Shown here in pieces: positions 1 through 7,539 of a DNA stretch of 25,758 nt. Source of the stretch: Bacillota bacterium (GTDB taxonomy: Bacteria; Bacillota_A; Clostridia; Lachnospirales; Lachnospiraceae); the NCBI GenBank assembly GCA_023443925.1, contig JAEZSL010000264.1, positions 1 to 25,758 on the forward strand, in the 5' to 3' direction. Position numbers and translations under genes: made by a program. How positions within the stretch are numbered: the stretch's first letter is position 1; every line of letters starts with the position of its first letter. The notes beneath the pieces were generated by a model. That model made no database searches. It had not been told where the DNA came from and worked only from the letters and a program-made list of their open reading frames with translations.

Positions 1-952
1 TCATAATGGTGGAGGTAGTAGCATTTACGGTAATGTCGCCGGAGGTACCAACTGCTGCAATCTGATCAGAAGGCATGGGGTATATTAAATCTGCTTCTCC
101 GGTCTGCAGCATGGCTGTACGGGAACCTGCTTCCGGTACTTCCTTAATGGTTACGGAGTTAACACCAGGTTTCGTACCCCAGTAATCCGGATTTGCTGTG
201 GCTGTCATATGATCGCCTTCAACCCATTCTTTAAAGATATAGGGACCGGTTCCCACGGGATTCGTAATTAAACCTTCATTTCCGTATTTCTCAATTGCTG
301 CAGGGCTGATAATACCAACCAGGGTTAATTTATTGATGAAAGGACTGTAGGGTTCGGCTAACTTAAATATTACCGTGGAATCATCCGGAGTTTCGATACT
401 TTCAATCCGTTTTTTCTCCGTATCGCCGCTGGTAACAACGAAACGGCTTCTGGTGCGGAGATTGTTGTCCTTATTCATGATTCGTTCAAAATTAGCTTTC
501 ACCGCTGCTGAATTAAAATCGGTTCCATCGTGGAATTTAACGCCTTTTCTTAAATGAAACGTATATGTAAGGGAATCATCAGAAATCTCGTAGTTCTCAG
601 CCAGCTGGCCCACGATATTCATTTCGGAATCAAACATAACCAGATTCTCGTATACGGCGCGGGATGCCGAAATGGATAAGGTATCACTTAAATTGTGAGG
701 GTCCAAGGAACTGATACTTGTTTCCACTGCAATTACAAGATCGTTATCTGGTGCCGCACCCTGATTCGTTCCGGTTACTAATTCTGTCGTATCCTGTGTA
801 TTGGCTGCATCCGCCGGGGCTGCCGTATCTTCTTCGGAACCTTTTACATCGGGGCTGCCCTGTGTTGGTGTACTTTTGCTGCTGCATCCGGCCAGTGATA
901 AAATCATTACGAATGCAAGGAGCATTGCCAGGATTTTTTTCATTTTTTTCAT
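1..952 (-). CDS. ABC transporter solute-binding lipoprotein, SBP family 5 (oligopeptide/dipeptide type), 3' end outside window
   Basis: Reading leftward from an ATG at 952, the frame stays open to the window edge (317 codons). The protein begins with a lipoprotein signal: two Lys-rich starts, a hydrophobic stretch and a lipobox LAGC with Cys at residue 23, followed by a Ser/Thr/Ala/Asp-rich linker. The mature part reads like family 5 binding proteins: SLDPHNLSDTLS, then YTFHLRKGVKFHDGTDFNSA, then NPVGTGPYIFKEWVEGD. Such proteins capture peptides, opines, glutathione or nickel outside the membrane for an ABC importer. A strong ribosome site (AAGGAGAG) lies just upstream of the start. The permease and ATPase genes would be expected further left, outside the window. 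Ligand cannot be told from sequence. Confidence 0.9.
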   Translation of the reverse strand, partial: MKKMKKILAMLLAFVMILSLAGCSSKSTPTQGSPDVKGSEEDTAAPADAANTQDTTELVTGTNQGAAPDNDLVIAVETSISSLDPHNLSDTLSISASRAVYENLVMFDSEMNIVGQLAENYEISDDSLTYTFHLRKGVKFHDGTDFNSAAVKANFERIMNKDNNLRTRSRFVVTSGDTEKKRIESIETPDDSTVIFKLAEPYSPFINKLTLVGIISPAAIEKYGNEGLITNPVGTGPYIFKEWVEGDHMTATANPDYWGTKPGVNSVTIKEVPEAGSRTAMLQTGEADLIYPMPSDQIAAVGTSGDITVNATTSTIM

Positions 953-1583
953 AAATTCTCTCCTTTTCCTTTAAATAATAGTTCCAATATATACTTGTTT
1001 TTAGGCGCAAAAAAAAGTACTTTCTATTGTCTGCGTCATTGCATCGTGCATATCATATGCTCTCTGTTTATTGCATTAATAAAAAATACTTTTCTCTTGG
1101 TTGATTGTATTTTAACAAACTCCTGTCCCATTGTCAATTGTTTTTTATTGTTTTATTCTTATTTTTTTATTGTTTCAATTCATATTTGTATTGTTTTTTG
1201 ATCGTATAATTTTTTTGCTGGCTATGCCAGTCATTATGTGGTATATAAATATACCGTTATGCTTCTTTTTTATGAATTCTATTCTTTATTTTAGTCCAAG
1301 CTGTATATTATTTCACAATCTTGTCCATAGTTTCGATCACCTTTTGTAATTATATGCCTGGTTTCCAATTTCAATCCTCCCCTGTTAAGACATGTTTTCA
1401 CCCATTGCCGCATATGGATATACAAGGCAGGTTAAAGCATATTTAACACTGTGATTAACCGAATCTAATATACCTTCGTGTTTTTACCGGGATAGATTAA
1501 TACGATCCGGCTGCCATAACTTATATTTTTTCTATTGAGATATTTTAACTTCAGCTCAATATATGAAAGGCAGAGGTGCCAAA
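953..1583. other. AT-rich divergent intergenic region
   Basis: This stretch separates the leftward solute-binding gene from the rightward sugar-binding gene. It contains the leader and promoter of the former. 1140-1330 is very T-rich on the plus strand, which makes short hydrophobic-looking reading frames with no ribosome site; I regard them as composition artefacts. No clear promoter was found for the rightward gene. Nothing else recognisable. Confidence 0.6.
1109..1137 (-). promoter_or_regulatory. Sigma-A promoter for the solute-binding lipoprotein gene
   Basis: On the minus strand, TTGACA (1132-1137) is followed after exactly 17 nt by TAAAAT (1109-1114). Transcription would start near 1102, giving a leader of about 150 nt before the ATG at 952. 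The leader has a short GCATA/TATGC hairpin but no riboswitch I recognise. Confidence 0.7.
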
Positions 1584-2612
1584 ATGAACAAGCTTATGAA
1601 ACTATTATCAGCCATAATTGTGTTCTGTATGATGTTTTGTTTTGTTGTTTATACCCAGAACCTGCCCTCGGAAAAAATCCGGACAACCGGAACAGATACC
1701 CTAGCTGGTGTAACCCAGCCCCCTGAAGCGGAAAAGAAATATACGATTGGCTGGTCCGTCTATAATAGTTCCTATGAATTTTTTCATTCCATGCAGGAGG
1801 GTGTACTTACACGAGCCGCAGAACTGGGTATAAACGTAATTACCCATGATCAGAACAGCAGTACCGTAGAAATGATAACGGGGGTCACCAGTTTACTTGA
1901 TCAGGGAATTGATGCACTTTTAATATCCCCTTTTAATCCGGATGCAATGCCTGTTGTTACAGACCTGGCAAAAGATGCCGGGATCCCGGTGGTAGTTGTC
2001 GATATCGGCACAGGCGGAGCGGATGTTGACGCGTTTATAATTACAGATTCCTTTGCCGGAGGTTCCTTAGCAGGTGAATACGCCTTGGAGTTAATCCGCA
2101 ATCACTCTATTTCAAGTAAAAACGCCGCTATTATAAAAGTAGAAGAGACAGCATCCCACGCCAGAAGGCGTGGTGAAGGTTTTAAAGACACTCTTATACA
2201 CAGTGGTTTTACCGTGGTTGCAGAAATCACTGCCAATTCGGATCAGGTTTTAGGTTATGAAGCGATGAAAGAGATTCTGGCAGGATACCAGGATGATCTG
2301 GCTGTGGTATTTGCTGAAAATGACAGAATGGCTTTGGGAGCAGCACAGGCCATTGATGAAGCAGGGAAAAAAGGCCAGATTATGGTTATCGGCTTTGATG
2401 GTGATCCGGCAGCCATAGAAGCAATTAAAGAAGGCTCCATGCAGGGCACCATTGCACAGCAGCCTTTTGAGATGGGTGTTTTGGGAGTTGATGTAGTTAA
2501 TACCTTACTGACCGGCGGCAGAGTAATATATGATGATGTAGAGTCTAAGGAGTTATTTGTAGAAATTTATCTGATAGACGAAACAGGAAATCCAAGAAGA
2601 TATATAGAATAA
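1584..2612 (+). CDS. Periplasmic-binding-protein-like sugar-binding protein (RbsB/LacI-type fold), orphan
   Basis: This is a 342-aa protein with an N-terminal hydrophobic segment (about residues 5-25) that should export or anchor it. There is no clear lipobox Cys. From about residue 50 it reads like type 1 periplasmic binding proteins of the ribose/galactose group: YTIGWSVYNSSYEFFHSMQEG, then LLDQGIDALLISPFNPDA, GIPVVVVDIGTGG, and VFAENDRMALGAAQAI with VIGFDGDPAAIEAIKEG. I chose the ATG at 1584 rather than one at 1563 because AGAGGTG sits about 7 nt before it. No permease, ATPase or sensor kinase gene is adjacent, so the partner is unknown; it could feed an importer or a chemoreceptor/two-component sensor encoded elsewhere. 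A ferritin-like gene follows 75 bp downstream. Confidence 0.85.
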   Translation: MNKLMKLLSAIIVFCMMFCFVVYTQNLPSEKIRTTGTDTLAGVTQPPEAEKKYTIGWSVYNSSYEFFHSMQEGVLTRAAELGINVITHDQNSSTVEMITGVTSLLDQGIDALLISPFNPDAMPVVTDLAKDAGIPVVVVDIGTGGADVDAFIITDSFAGGSLAGEYALELIRNHSISSKNAAIIKVEETASHARRRGEGFKDTLIHSGFTVVAEITANSDQVLGYEAMKEILAGYQDDLAVVFAENDRMALGAAQAIDEAGKKGQIMVIGFDGDPAAIEAIKEGSMQGTIAQQPFEMGVLGVDVVNTLLTGGRVIYDDVESKELFVEIYLIDETGNPRRYIE

Positions 2613-2687
2613 GGTTAATTTAAATGTATTAACCAAAACTTATATTTAACATATACTAATATAAAAAACTTATATGGAGATCGTAAA

Positions 2688-3224
2688 TTGTATTATAAGC
2701 ATTACTATTTTCCAAATATAAATAATCAGGAAGTTCTCCCAGATGTTAACAGCATGACTATGGGACAAATTAAAATGCCTGCCGATACTGTATTCAGGTA
2801 TCCGGACAATCTGGAAAACGCACTTTCCCTGATCCGGGAAGCAGTTTCAGGTGAAAGTGAGGACAGAGCTTTTTACACCTATTTAGCAGAGAACGGACCT
2901 GATGAAGAGGCCAGAGAGATAATCACCGGTATACGTGACAATGAGATAAATCATTATAATCTATTCCGGAAGATATATTCAGATATTACCGGTGAAATGC
3001 CTAGAGCTGCCGATAACGAAGAATTTGTGCAGCCTGATAACTTCTGCGACGGAATAAAAAGAGCCTTAATTGGCGAACAGAACGCTGTACAAAAATACCG
3101 TCAGATTCTGTATGCTATGCAGCCCCGGGTTCATATTAATATGCTGGTGGAAATCATTACAGATGAAATACGGCACGGCATACTCTACAGCTATCTGTAT
3201 TCAAAGTACGGATGTAACATATAA
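2688..3224 (+). CDS. Ferritin-like/rubrerythrin-type di-iron protein
   Basis: This is a 178-aa protein starting with TTG at 2688, 8 nt after a GGAG ribosome site; no ATG is well placed. Residues about 40-178 look like a four-helix ferritin-like bundle. Candidate iron ligands are Glu56/58 (GESEDRAF), E86xxH89 (NEINH), Glu130 (IGEQNA) and E160xxH163 (DEIRH). This is the spacing seen in di-iron ferritin-like proteins. The first 35 residues are Asn/Tyr/Pro-rich, which suggests an unstructured tail. There is no C-terminal rubredoxin domain, so it is not a full rubrerythrin. Some such proteins are spore-coat or stress-related; that role is not shown here. It lies 75 bp after the sugar-binding gene and before a terminator, so the two may be co-transcribed. 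Confidence 0.75.
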   Translation: MYYKHYYFPNINNQEVLPDVNSMTMGQIKMPADTVFRYPDNLENALSLIREAVSGESEDRAFYTYLAENGPDEEAREIITGIRDNEINHYNLFRKIYSDITGEMPRAADNEEFVQPDNFCDGIKRALIGEQNAVQKYRQILYAMQPRVHINMLVEIITDEIRHGILYSYLYSKYGCNI

Positions 3225-3239
3225 TGAATAAAGCAGTGC

Positions 3240-3274
3240 AGGCATCTTATATTTCAGGGTAAGGTGCCTTTTTT
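3240..3274 (+). terminator. Rho-independent terminator after the ferritin-like gene
   Basis: AGGCATCTTA (from 3240) pairs with TAAGGTGCCT (3260-3269), ten pairs including one T-G wobble, followed by a run of six T. It ends the 1584-3224 transcript. Confidence 0.8.
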
Positions 3275-3398
3275 ATCGTATAGGGAAGGTCGCCCTATTC
3301 GATAAAAACCCTCCGGGGGATGCACATGACGCGCTTAAGGAAGATGTCACTGTAGTGACAGCACATCAGCGCTAGAGTCTGGCGAGCCAGACTCTTTC
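3273..3398 (+). repeat. Structured intergenic repeat, copy 1 (126 nt)
   Basis: This is the first of two head-to-tail copies. Three hairpins can be drawn. P1 is TATCGTATAGGG with CCCTATTCGATA (3274-3304), seven-base loop. P2 is TGTCACT with AGTGACA (3345-3360), nested in a weaker GACGCGC/GCACATC outer stem. P3 is a perfect 10-bp AGAGTCTGGC/GCCAGACTCT hairpin with a GA loop (about 3374-3395), followed by TTTCTT and so terminator-like. Between P1 and P2 lies ACCCTCCGGGGGATGCACAT. It is distinct from the terminator that precedes it. I do not recognise the family. Confidence 0.85.
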
Positions 3399-3525
3399 TT
3401 ATCGTATAGGAAAGTTCGTCCTATTCGATAAAAACCCTCCGGGGGGATGCACATGACGCGCTTAAGGAAGTTGTCACTGCCGTGACAGCGCGTCAGCGCT
3501 AGAGTCTGGCGAGCCAGACTCTTTC
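3399..3525 (+). repeat. Structured intergenic repeat, copy 2 (127 nt)
   Basis: The second copy differs from copy 1 at a handful of positions and by one extra G in the G-run. In P1 the pair G3285-C3293 of copy 1 is replaced by A3411-T3419, a compensatory change keeping the stem. In P2 the outer stem is perfect here (GACGCGC with GCGCGTC). P3 is identical to copy 1. The element ends just before 3526. Strand is assigned from the T-rich tail after P3 and could be wrong. Confidence 0.85.
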
Positions 3526-3595
3526 TTATATTATTCAGCCGGTTGGTTACTTCTGCGTACTGGCTTCTATCTTCATTTTATAGATGCAGCCTCCG

Positions 3596-3781
3596 TTATT
3601 TCCTATATTTCTTTCTTAAATAACTTACCAGCTTAATAATAGAAATAATTATAAAATAGACAATGGTTGAATGTATGGTTCTTGAAAGACTTCGCTCTTC
3701 CACCCAAAAATACATCAATCCAAAATATAACACTATGCTGATAATTATTAATATGAGCCGGTTTAATATTGTCTTATTCAT
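3596..3781 (-). CDS. Small two-helix membrane protein
   Basis: This is a 61-aa protein with two hydrophobic segments (about residues 8-27 and 37-53) and a basic C-terminus (YLRKKYRK), so probably an integral membrane protein. A strong AAGGAGAG ribosome site lies 6 nt before the ATG, which argues that this short gene is real. I recognise no family. It follows tspO on the same strand, with a promoter candidate of its own between them. Confidence 0.65.
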   Translation of the reverse strand: MNKTILNRLILIIISIVLYFGLMYFWVEERSLSRTIHSTIVYFIIISIIKLVSYLRKKYRK

Positions 3782-3819
3782 TATAGCTCTCCTTAAAAAA
3801 CAATTTGATATTTACTATG

Positions 3820-3848
3820 ATTATATATAGATTTATAACTCTAGTAAA
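3820..3848 (-). promoter_or_regulatory. Candidate promoter for the small membrane protein
   Basis: On the minus strand, TTTACT (3843-3848), a 17-nt spacer and TATAAT (3820-3825). The -10 is perfect and the -35 matches 4 of 6. It lies about 40 nt upstream of the start codon. Confidence 0.5.
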
Positions 3849-3906
3849 ACCGCCAGGCTCATCTTTGATGGTTTAAAGCAATTTGCAATTATTGGTATAG
3901 TCTACT

Positions 3907-4380
3907 TTAATTTAATACTGCGATTCCTATATTAAGATAAGTAGCAAATAAAATCCATAGCAGATATGGAATCATTAGATAACCCGCTATTTTATTAATC
4001 CTGTAAAATAATATTGTAGTTATTAATACTAATACATCTAATAAAAGTATAACTAAAACTGATATCCAGAACCACTCAAAACGGAAAAATACGATTGGCC
4101 ACAGAAAATTTATAAACAGCTGTACCCAGTATAAATTAATAGCTTTTTCACGTTCAGGCGACTGAGGTGCCTGGTAAATAATATATGCTGCGATCCCCAT
4201 CAGCAGATAAAGTATAGGCCAAACAACCCCAAAAAGCCATCCAGGCGGTGACAATGGCGGTTTGTTTAACGATGCGTAAATTTGCCCGACGTTACCGGAC
4301 GATAAGCTGCTAAGAACCCCTGCCAGCTCGGTTATAAGTATGATTGAAAGTAATTGGAACCAATTCACTTTTTTCAACAT
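3907..4380 (-). CDS. tspO: TspO/MBR (translocator protein) family membrane protein
   Basis: This is a 157-aa protein with five predicted membrane helices, the usual size for bacterial TspO. The loop after helix 1 carries the family signature NKPPLSPPGWLFGVVWPILY, followed by MGIAAY and later NFLWPIVFFRFEWFW. TspO proteins bind porphyrins and related ligands and are linked to stress and tetrapyrrole handling; the exact role differs between species. A GGAGGTG ribosome site precedes the ATG. It lies 94 bp after the MFS gene on the same strand and could be co-transcribed with it. Confidence 0.9.
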   Translation of the reverse strand: MLKKVNWFQLLSIILITELAGVLSSLSSGNVGQIYASLNKPPLSPPGWLFGVVWPILYLLMGIAAYIIYQAPQSPEREKAINLYWVQLFINFLWPIVFFRFEWFWISVLVILLLDVLVLITTILFYRINKIAGYLMIPYLLWILFATYLNIGIAVLN

Positions 4381-4474
4381 AAGATAAGCACCTCCATATT
4401 AATATATTCGGGTTATGAACAGCTTATTCTTTCGGTTCTTAAGCCTTAAAGCGACTTCATATTAGCAGTCAGGA

Positions 4475-5797
4475 TTATTTACTTATTCCACAATCTGAAG
4501 TATCATCACCTTCCAAGTTCGCATTGGCAAATTCGGGATCACGGATACGTCCAACTATAATAATTGCAGCAAAGAATATAGTAAAGGTAAACACAAATGG
4601 CAAACGGCGGTCAATACTTGATAACCATCCGGCAAAATAGCCAAATGGTGAAGCAAATGCAATGGTAAAGGACATAATCAAAGCATTAATTCGGGCTCTC
4701 TCCTTCGGATTAATGTTTAGCTGCAGCAAGGTATCTTTGCGGGGTACTACAAGTGCACTGGCTACTGCGGTGGCAAAGACATATATGATAATAAGCGGTA
4801 TACTGCCAATTGGTGCCAGTATCAGTAATAGCGAACACACAGCATACAATACCAGCCCAATCCACATAGGTATCCTAAATTTCACAGCTTCCAAACGGTG
4901 CTGTATCCCAACCATGAAAATCAACATAACAGCCGCATTCAAAATAGGAAAAAAAGCCAGATAACGGTCTGCTATGCCCAGCCTTTGGTTTACGTACAAG
5001 CTGAAAAAATTAGTACTGACAAGATTGGCAATATACAAAACTACTGAGACGCTAAGCACTTTCACAATCTCTTTATTCTTTAGCACTTTGGGTATCAGAT
5101 CCTTGTATTCGTATAACATCTTAATAACTGTAGTATTTTTCGTTTCCGCCATACGGATCTTTCCCTGTCTGGTTTCGTCACAATGCCGATAAGTTATAAT
5201 GACCTTAATCAGCATATTCACAGCGAAAACAAGATAAAGAACCCGTACCACCGGAATCACAGTAAAGGAACTAATAAGCAGCCCTGAGATTGGTGCAAAA
5301 AAGATTGCAACCAGACCACCTATATTCACCCAGGTATATATTCCTAATAGATCCTTGGGATCTGCATCTTCAATTAATAAACAATACCACGCCGTCTGGT
5401 TAATCTGCTCAAAGCTGTTAAATAAAACTGCGATTAAAAACAACCAAAAATTACCCGAAACAGCCCATATAAAACAGGCAACACTCCAACCAAAGAAATC
5501 ACCCATCATAGTTGTAAATTTACGCCCCATCTTATCGGTGATTATTCCACCAAAAAAGGAAAAAAACACCTGGACAAACATAGCTATCGATAGAATCAAT
5601 CCGATTTGAACATCCGTTATTCCCTGGGTGTACATATAGAGTGTGGCGTAAGGTGCTATTAGATTATACGGTATCCCCCAAAGAGGCTCCATCATAATTA
5701 ACGTTCTTGGATTTCCTTTGTTATGTATTAATAATTCAATTAGCGGGTGCTTTCGCAGCGTTTTTATTTTCTTTACTGTACTCACTGGTTTCTCCAT
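4475..5797 (-). CDS. MFS transporter
   Basis: This is a 440-aa protein with about twelve hydrophobic segments. The cytoplasmic loop between helices 2 and 3 reads GGIITDKMGRKFTTMMGDFF, the major-facilitator motif A (G-x-x-x-D-x-x-G-R-K). A longer hydrophilic loop at about residues 205-230 separates the two halves. Substrate cannot be assigned; drug or metabolite efflux is typical for stand-alone members. The ribosome site is weak (AGAAGACG), so the exact start is uncertain, but no other ATG precedes the first helix in a better context. A promoter overlapping an inverted repeat lies just upstream, suggesting control by a local repressor. Confidence 0.88.
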   Translation of the reverse strand: MEKPVSTVKKIKTLRKHPLIELLIHNKGNPRTLIMMEPLWGIPYNLIAPYATLYMYTQGITDVQIGLILSIAMFVQVFFSFFGGIITDKMGRKFTTMMGDFFGWSVACFIWAVSGNFWLFLIAVLFNSFEQINQTAWYCLLIEDADPKDLLGIYTWVNIGGLVAIFFAPISGLLISSFTVIPVVRVLYLVFAVNMLIKVIITYRHCDETRQGKIRMAETKNTTVIKMLYEYKDLIPKVLKNKEIVKVLSVSVVLYIANLVSTNFFSLYVNQRLGIADRYLAFFPILNAAVMLIFMVGIQHRLEAVKFRIPMWIGLVLYAVCSLLLILAPIGSIPLIIIYVFATAVASALVVPRKDTLLQLNINPKERARINALIMSFTIAFASPFGYFAGWLSSIDRRLPFVFTFTIFFAAIIIVGRIRDPEFANANLEGDDTSDCGISK

Positions 5798-5829
5798 TCT
5801 GCGTCTTCTATATTTATGTATGCTAATTC

Positions 5830-5862
5830 AGTTTTTACAAACCAGGTAAAAACTACAGACAA
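5830..5862 (-). promoter_or_regulatory. Promoter candidate overlapping an inverted repeat, upstream of the MFS gene
   Basis: AGTTTTTAC (5830-5838) and GTAAAAACT (5846-5854) form a perfect 9-bp inverted repeat with a 7-nt spacer. On the minus strand TTGTCT (5857-5862) and TGTAAA (5834-5839) are 17 nt apart, so the repeat fills the core promoter, as expected for a repressor operator. The boxes match consensus only 4 of 6 each. Confidence 0.45.
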
Positions 5863-5918
5863 TGTTTTTATTATACACTATTTTTACCAATTAAGGAATC
5901 TCCAGCAGATAAAAAATT

Positions 5919-6011
5919 GGGCTGGTGAAAAATTCAAAGAATAAATTATTAGAAGAGAATATTAATCCTAATTCTCTCCCGGGTCTATATCCTTTCATTT
6001 TTCGCCAGCCC
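5919..6011. repeat. Nested inverted repeat in intergenic region
   Basis: The gap 5798-6174 holds no gene. It contains outer arms GGGCTGGTGAAAAAT (5919-5933) and ATTTTTCGCCAGCCC (5997-6011), complementary over 15 bp with one G-T wobble. Inside lies a second hairpin, AGAGAAT (5954-5960) with ATTCTCT (5971-5977). No T-run follows either arm, so it is not an ordinary terminator. It could be a relic of a small inverted-repeat element or a structured RNA. Confidence 0.55.
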
Positions 6012-6174
6012 CTGGGATAATTCAAAGCAGTATATCACCATCCGAAGGTTTCTTTATTTTTATAATTCTGCTTGAAGTCCATACATTTTGTATATTTCGT
6101 GTCTTCTTTTAGCAGCTCAAAACAAAAAGCCAACCTGGATTATTCCTTAGTAGCCTGTATATTTACAACTATAA

Positions 6175-6351
6175 TCAAATTAAAACGTCAGTAATATATA
6201 CTAATAATATCAAAATAAATATTGCTGCTGTTATTATCCACCCGGTTTTAGTTGGAATTCTTTTGATAAGGCGATATTTTCCGCATTTAGGACATTTCAA
6301 ACTGATGGATGGTATTTCCGTTCCACATACACCACATTTATATAAGTTCAT
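6175..6351 (-). CDS. Small zinc-ribbon membrane protein
   Basis: This is a 58-aa protein with an N-terminal zinc ribbon, CGVCGTEIPSISLKCPKCG (two CxxC pairs), and one C-terminal transmembrane helix. I place the start at the ATG at 6351, because AGGAGGTG (about 6361-6368) sits 8 nt upstream; an ATG 30 nt further up has no such site. The ribosome site overlaps the stop of the preceding small gene, so the two are one operon and possibly translationally coupled. Function unknown. Confidence 0.7.
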   Translation of the reverse strand: MNLYKCGVCGTEIPSISLKCPKCGKYRLIKRIPTKTGWIITAAIFILILLVYITDVLI

Positions 6352-6367
6352 CAATAAACACCTCCTA

Positions 6368-6577
6368 TTATCTTTTTTCATGCCTTTTATTATATTTTTC
6401 TTTTATTATTTGTTGTATGACAGATAAAATGGCTACCACTATAAACATTATAATAAGTAGTTCTAAATCAATGAACATATCTTTACTTGCTTTCATTGCC
6501 AGCCCAATGACTTCTTGTAATAAAATGAAACCTAGTAAAAATAATTCATTTCTTATTATATTTTTTAATATTTTCAA
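6368..6577 (-). CDS. Small membrane protein, TTG start
   Basis: This is a 69-aa protein with one or two hydrophobic segments (about residues 10-28 and 38-58) and a very basic end (EKYNKRHEKR). The start is TTG at 6577, supported by GGAGG 6 nt upstream. No family recognised. It is first in a two-gene operon with the zinc-ribbon protein and is divergent from the Xre regulator at 6793, which is the usual layout for a locally regulated pair. Confidence 0.65.
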   Translation of the reverse strand: MKILKNIIRNELFLLGFILLQEVIGLAMKASKDMFIDLELLIIMFIVVAILSVIQQIIKEKYNKRHEKR

Positions 6578-6645
6578 TATTAACCTCCACCTAATAATTA
6601 TCTTCTTATTCCTCCAATATCATTTGCAATATTTTACATATCTTT

Positions 6646-6674
6646 AGATTACTCTCTCCAACAAATAATGTCAA
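6646..6674 (-). promoter_or_regulatory. Promoter candidate for the two small membrane genes
   Basis: On the minus strand, TTGACA (6669-6674) is perfect, with a 17-nt spacer to TAATCT (6646-6651), a weak -10. A short GCAAC/GTTGC inverted repeat at about 6698-6712 lies upstream, between this promoter and the divergent Xre gene, and could be an operator. Confidence 0.45.
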
Positions 6675-6792
6675 TATTCTGTTTGGATGACTTATATGCA
6701 ACCATGAGTTGCCTAAAAGTATAGGGTGCTTTATGGACTGCGCCTGTTGACTTTGATACAATACTCTTATCAAAATCAAGGAGAAACCTTCT

Positions 6793-7245
6793 ATGAATTT
6801 TTCAGAAAAACTTTTAACGCTCAGAAAGAGTAAAGCTTTAACACAAGAGCAACTGGCAGAACAGCTCAATATTTCAAGACAATCCATATCAAAATGGGAA
6901 TCAGGGCAAGCTATACCCGAGGCAGATAAAATAGTGGAGTTAAGTAATATATTTGACGTTACAACAGACTACCTTTTGAAACCTTCAGAAATAGATGAGT
7001 TATCTGTAAAGACTGAAATATTAGAAAAACAGCAGCAGCAAATGCTGCTCAGAGAGAAAAAACGTGACGTTATCCACCATTGCATTATTGATTGCGTTGG
7101 TGTTTATCTATTATTCTTTGCTGTTTATTTTATTGGGCATTTTTATTTTAAGATATGGAATCCATCAATTATCTTTGCGGAATTTTTAATTGCTACAGCC
7201 ATAGCAATTTTTATTTGTATGAGGAATATAAAGAAGGGTTTATAA
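6793..7245 (+). CDS. Xre-family transcriptional regulator with C-terminal membrane segment
   Basis: This is a 150-aa protein. Residues 5-60 form a Cro/CI-type helix-turn-helix: [20 protein letters not shown] followed by [22 protein letters not shown] Gln-rich linker follows (EKQQQQ) and then two hydrophobic segments (about 95-115 and 125-145), so the DNA-binding domain is probably tethered to the membrane. AAGGAG lies 9 nt before the ATG. It is divergent from the two small membrane proteins, its likely targets by position. Such one-component membrane regulators are common in Clostridia; the signal is unknown. Confidence 0.85.
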   Translation: MNFSEKLLTLRKSKALTQEQLAEQLNISRQSISKWESGQAIPEADKIVELSNIFDVTTDYLLKPSEIDELSVKTEILEKQQQQMLLREKKRDVIHHCIIDCVGVYLLFFAVYFIGHFYFKIWNPSIIFAEFLIATAIAIFICMRNIKKGL

Positions 7246-7351
7246 TAGTTATATATTCCAACATTTGCATTACCTGAGCTTATAGATTTTATAGAGCTTT
7301 CTGCTATGATTCCATATAAGTGTCTCATATGAGTCATGCAAAAAAATAAGA

Positions 7352-7386
7352 GGACTTCCCAAACCGTTCTACGGCCCAGGAAATCC
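7352..7386. repeat. Short nested hairpin in the 7246-7539 gap
   Basis: GGACTTCC (7352-7359) pairs with GGAAATCC (7379-7386) with one mismatch, enclosing CCGT/ACGG with a TCT loop (7364-7374). No T-run follows. Apart from this and the terminator at 7442-7483, the gap shows nothing recognisable. Confidence 0.4.
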
Positions 7387-7433
7387 CTAAAATAAAGTTT
7401 TATTAGAATTTCAAATCTTGAAAACATTCCTGT

Positions 7434-7483
7434 TCAATAAAACTGTCCACCAGTTTGATCCGGCGTGGACAAACGGTGGACAG
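7434..7483 (-). terminator. Terminator of the NifU-like/GGGtGRT operon
   Basis: ACTGTCCACC-A-GTTTG (7442-7457) pairs with CAAACGGTGGACAGT (7469-7483), 15 bp with one bulged A. Read on the minus strand it is followed by TTTTATT. It lies 56 bp after the stop of the GGGtGRT gene. Confidence 0.65.
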
Positions 7484-7539
7484 TGGACAAGATTCTTTAT
7501 TTGTTTTGTAGATTTAATTATATTTATATTTGCTTAAGC

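Noticed and set aside
1131..1349. Open frame encoding a very hydrophobic 72-residue peptide (and an overlapping one from 995)
   Set aside because: The DNA is extremely T-rich, there is no ribosome site, and the region contains the promoter of the leftward gene; hydrophobicity follows from base composition.
3273..3525. Insertion sequence or mobile element ends
   Set aside because: No transposase frame and no terminal target duplication seen; the copies are direct, adjacent and internally structured.
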